Of a stretch of DNA of 5,439 nt, positions 5,114 through 5,439 are shown in pieces; within the stretch, counting starts at the first letter, position 1, and each line of letters begins with the position of its first letter. Location: contig JALHTS010000708.1 in assembly GCA_022865965.1 (NCBI GenBank), positions 1-5,439 of the forward strand, read 5' to 3'. The position numbers were made by a program, and so were the translations under genes. Below the pieces are notes generated by a model. The model did not search any database, was not told the origin of the DNA, and saw only the letters and a program-made list of their open reading frames with translations. Origin of the DNA: Ignavibacteriaceae bacterium (GTDB lineage: Bacteria; Bacteroidota; Ignavibacteria; Ignavibacteriales; Ignavibacteriaceae).

Positions 5114-5439
5114 TACTTACCATTTTCGGAAGTAGTGTCCTTTTCCATTTCTTCCTGCTTTGGATACTTTATTCTCTTATGATACTGACCAAGCAGAATA
5201 GTTTTAACGGAATCTTTTATAATAGTAATATCTCTGAATGTTATAGGCGCTTCATCTAACTGACCTTCTTTTATTCGTGCGTTTACAATGTTGTTTATCA
5301 TATTATCAACTTTTTGTTGATCGGGTTCTGTGATTGACCTAACGGCAGATTCACAACCATCAGCTAACATTACGATTGCAGTTTCCTTTGTTCTTGGCTT
5401 TGGACCCGGATAACGGTAATCATCGGGATTCACATTTTC
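5113..5439 (-). CDS. 7TM-HD (PgpH-like) membrane phosphohydrolase, C-terminal end (partial, 5' end outside window)
   Basis: 108 codons are visible, open to the right edge; the GTG at 5431-5433 is an internal valine codon, not a start. The segment DYRYPGPKPRTKE, then VMLADGCESAVRS, then INNIVNARIKEGQLDEAPITFRDI and LLGQYHKRIKYP are the typical end of the HD domain of the 7TM receptor-HD (YqfF/PgpH) family. The aspartate in MLAD (residue 27 of the visible part) corresponds to the last metal ligand of the HD domain. Characterised members such as Listeria PgpH hydrolyse cyclic di-AMP with an HD domain on the cytoplasmic side of a 7TM protein; that substrate is inferred here. The tail after KYP is short and charged (EEMEKDTTSENGK). 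It ends in TAATG overlap with xerD, so it is the upstream member of that operon. Confidence 0.82.
   Translation of the reverse strand, partial: ENVNPDDYRYPGPKPRTKETAIVMLADGCESAVRSITEPDQQKVDNMINNIVNARIKEGQLDEAPITFRDITIIKDSVKTILLGQYHKRIKYPKQEEMEKDTTSENGK

Overview
This is an AT-rich window, probably from a Gram-negative bacterium. The evidence for an outer membrane is a signal-peptide-bearing beta-barrel protein ending in aromatic residues, a lipoprotein, and an O-antigen ligase/polymerase-like protein. The AT-rich codon use and overall protein style suggest the Bacteroidota/Chlorobiota/Ignavibacteria side of the tree. That placement is an inference, because no rRNA or other marker is present. 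I found no tRNA, rRNA, CRISPR array, transposase or clear prophage gene.

Left part (1-836). A minus-strand gene runs off the left edge and encodes the N-terminal nucleotidyltransferase domain of a GlmU-like UDP-GlcNAc pyrophosphorylase, starting at 515. It is followed by a 321-base divergent intergenic region. This is mostly AT-rich but holds a sharply bounded island of about 74% GC (751-793) that folds into an imperfect hairpin, is flanked by near-identical short repeats, and lies within an open 28-codon frame ending on the ribosome-binding site of the next gene.

Middle (837-1295). A plus-strand gene encodes a small outer-membrane beta-barrel protein. Its 3' end overlaps the 3' end of the convergent gene to its right by 8 bases.

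Right part (1288-5439). Five minus-strand genes are read right to left: the C-terminus of a 7TM-HD (PgpH-like) phosphohydrolase, XerD tyrosine recombinase, an M50 (site-2 protease type) membrane metallopeptidase, a lipoprotein of unknown function with beta-propeller-like repeats, and an O-antigen ligase/polymerase-like membrane protein. The first four are joined by a 1-base overlap, a 3-base gap and an 8-base overlap, so they look like one translationally coupled operon. The ligase follows after 102 bases and may have its own weak promoter. TTG is the best start for the M50 and lipoprotein genes and is possible for the ligase.

Most genes concern the cell envelope: amino-sugar nucleotide supply, surface glycan assembly, an outer-membrane protein, a lipoprotein and a membrane protease. 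The exceptions are chromosome-dimer resolution (XerD) and probable cyclic-dinucleotide turnover (PgpH-like). The genes look like ordinary chromosomal housekeeping genes. The least explained signal is the GC-rich palindromic island upstream of the barrel gene.
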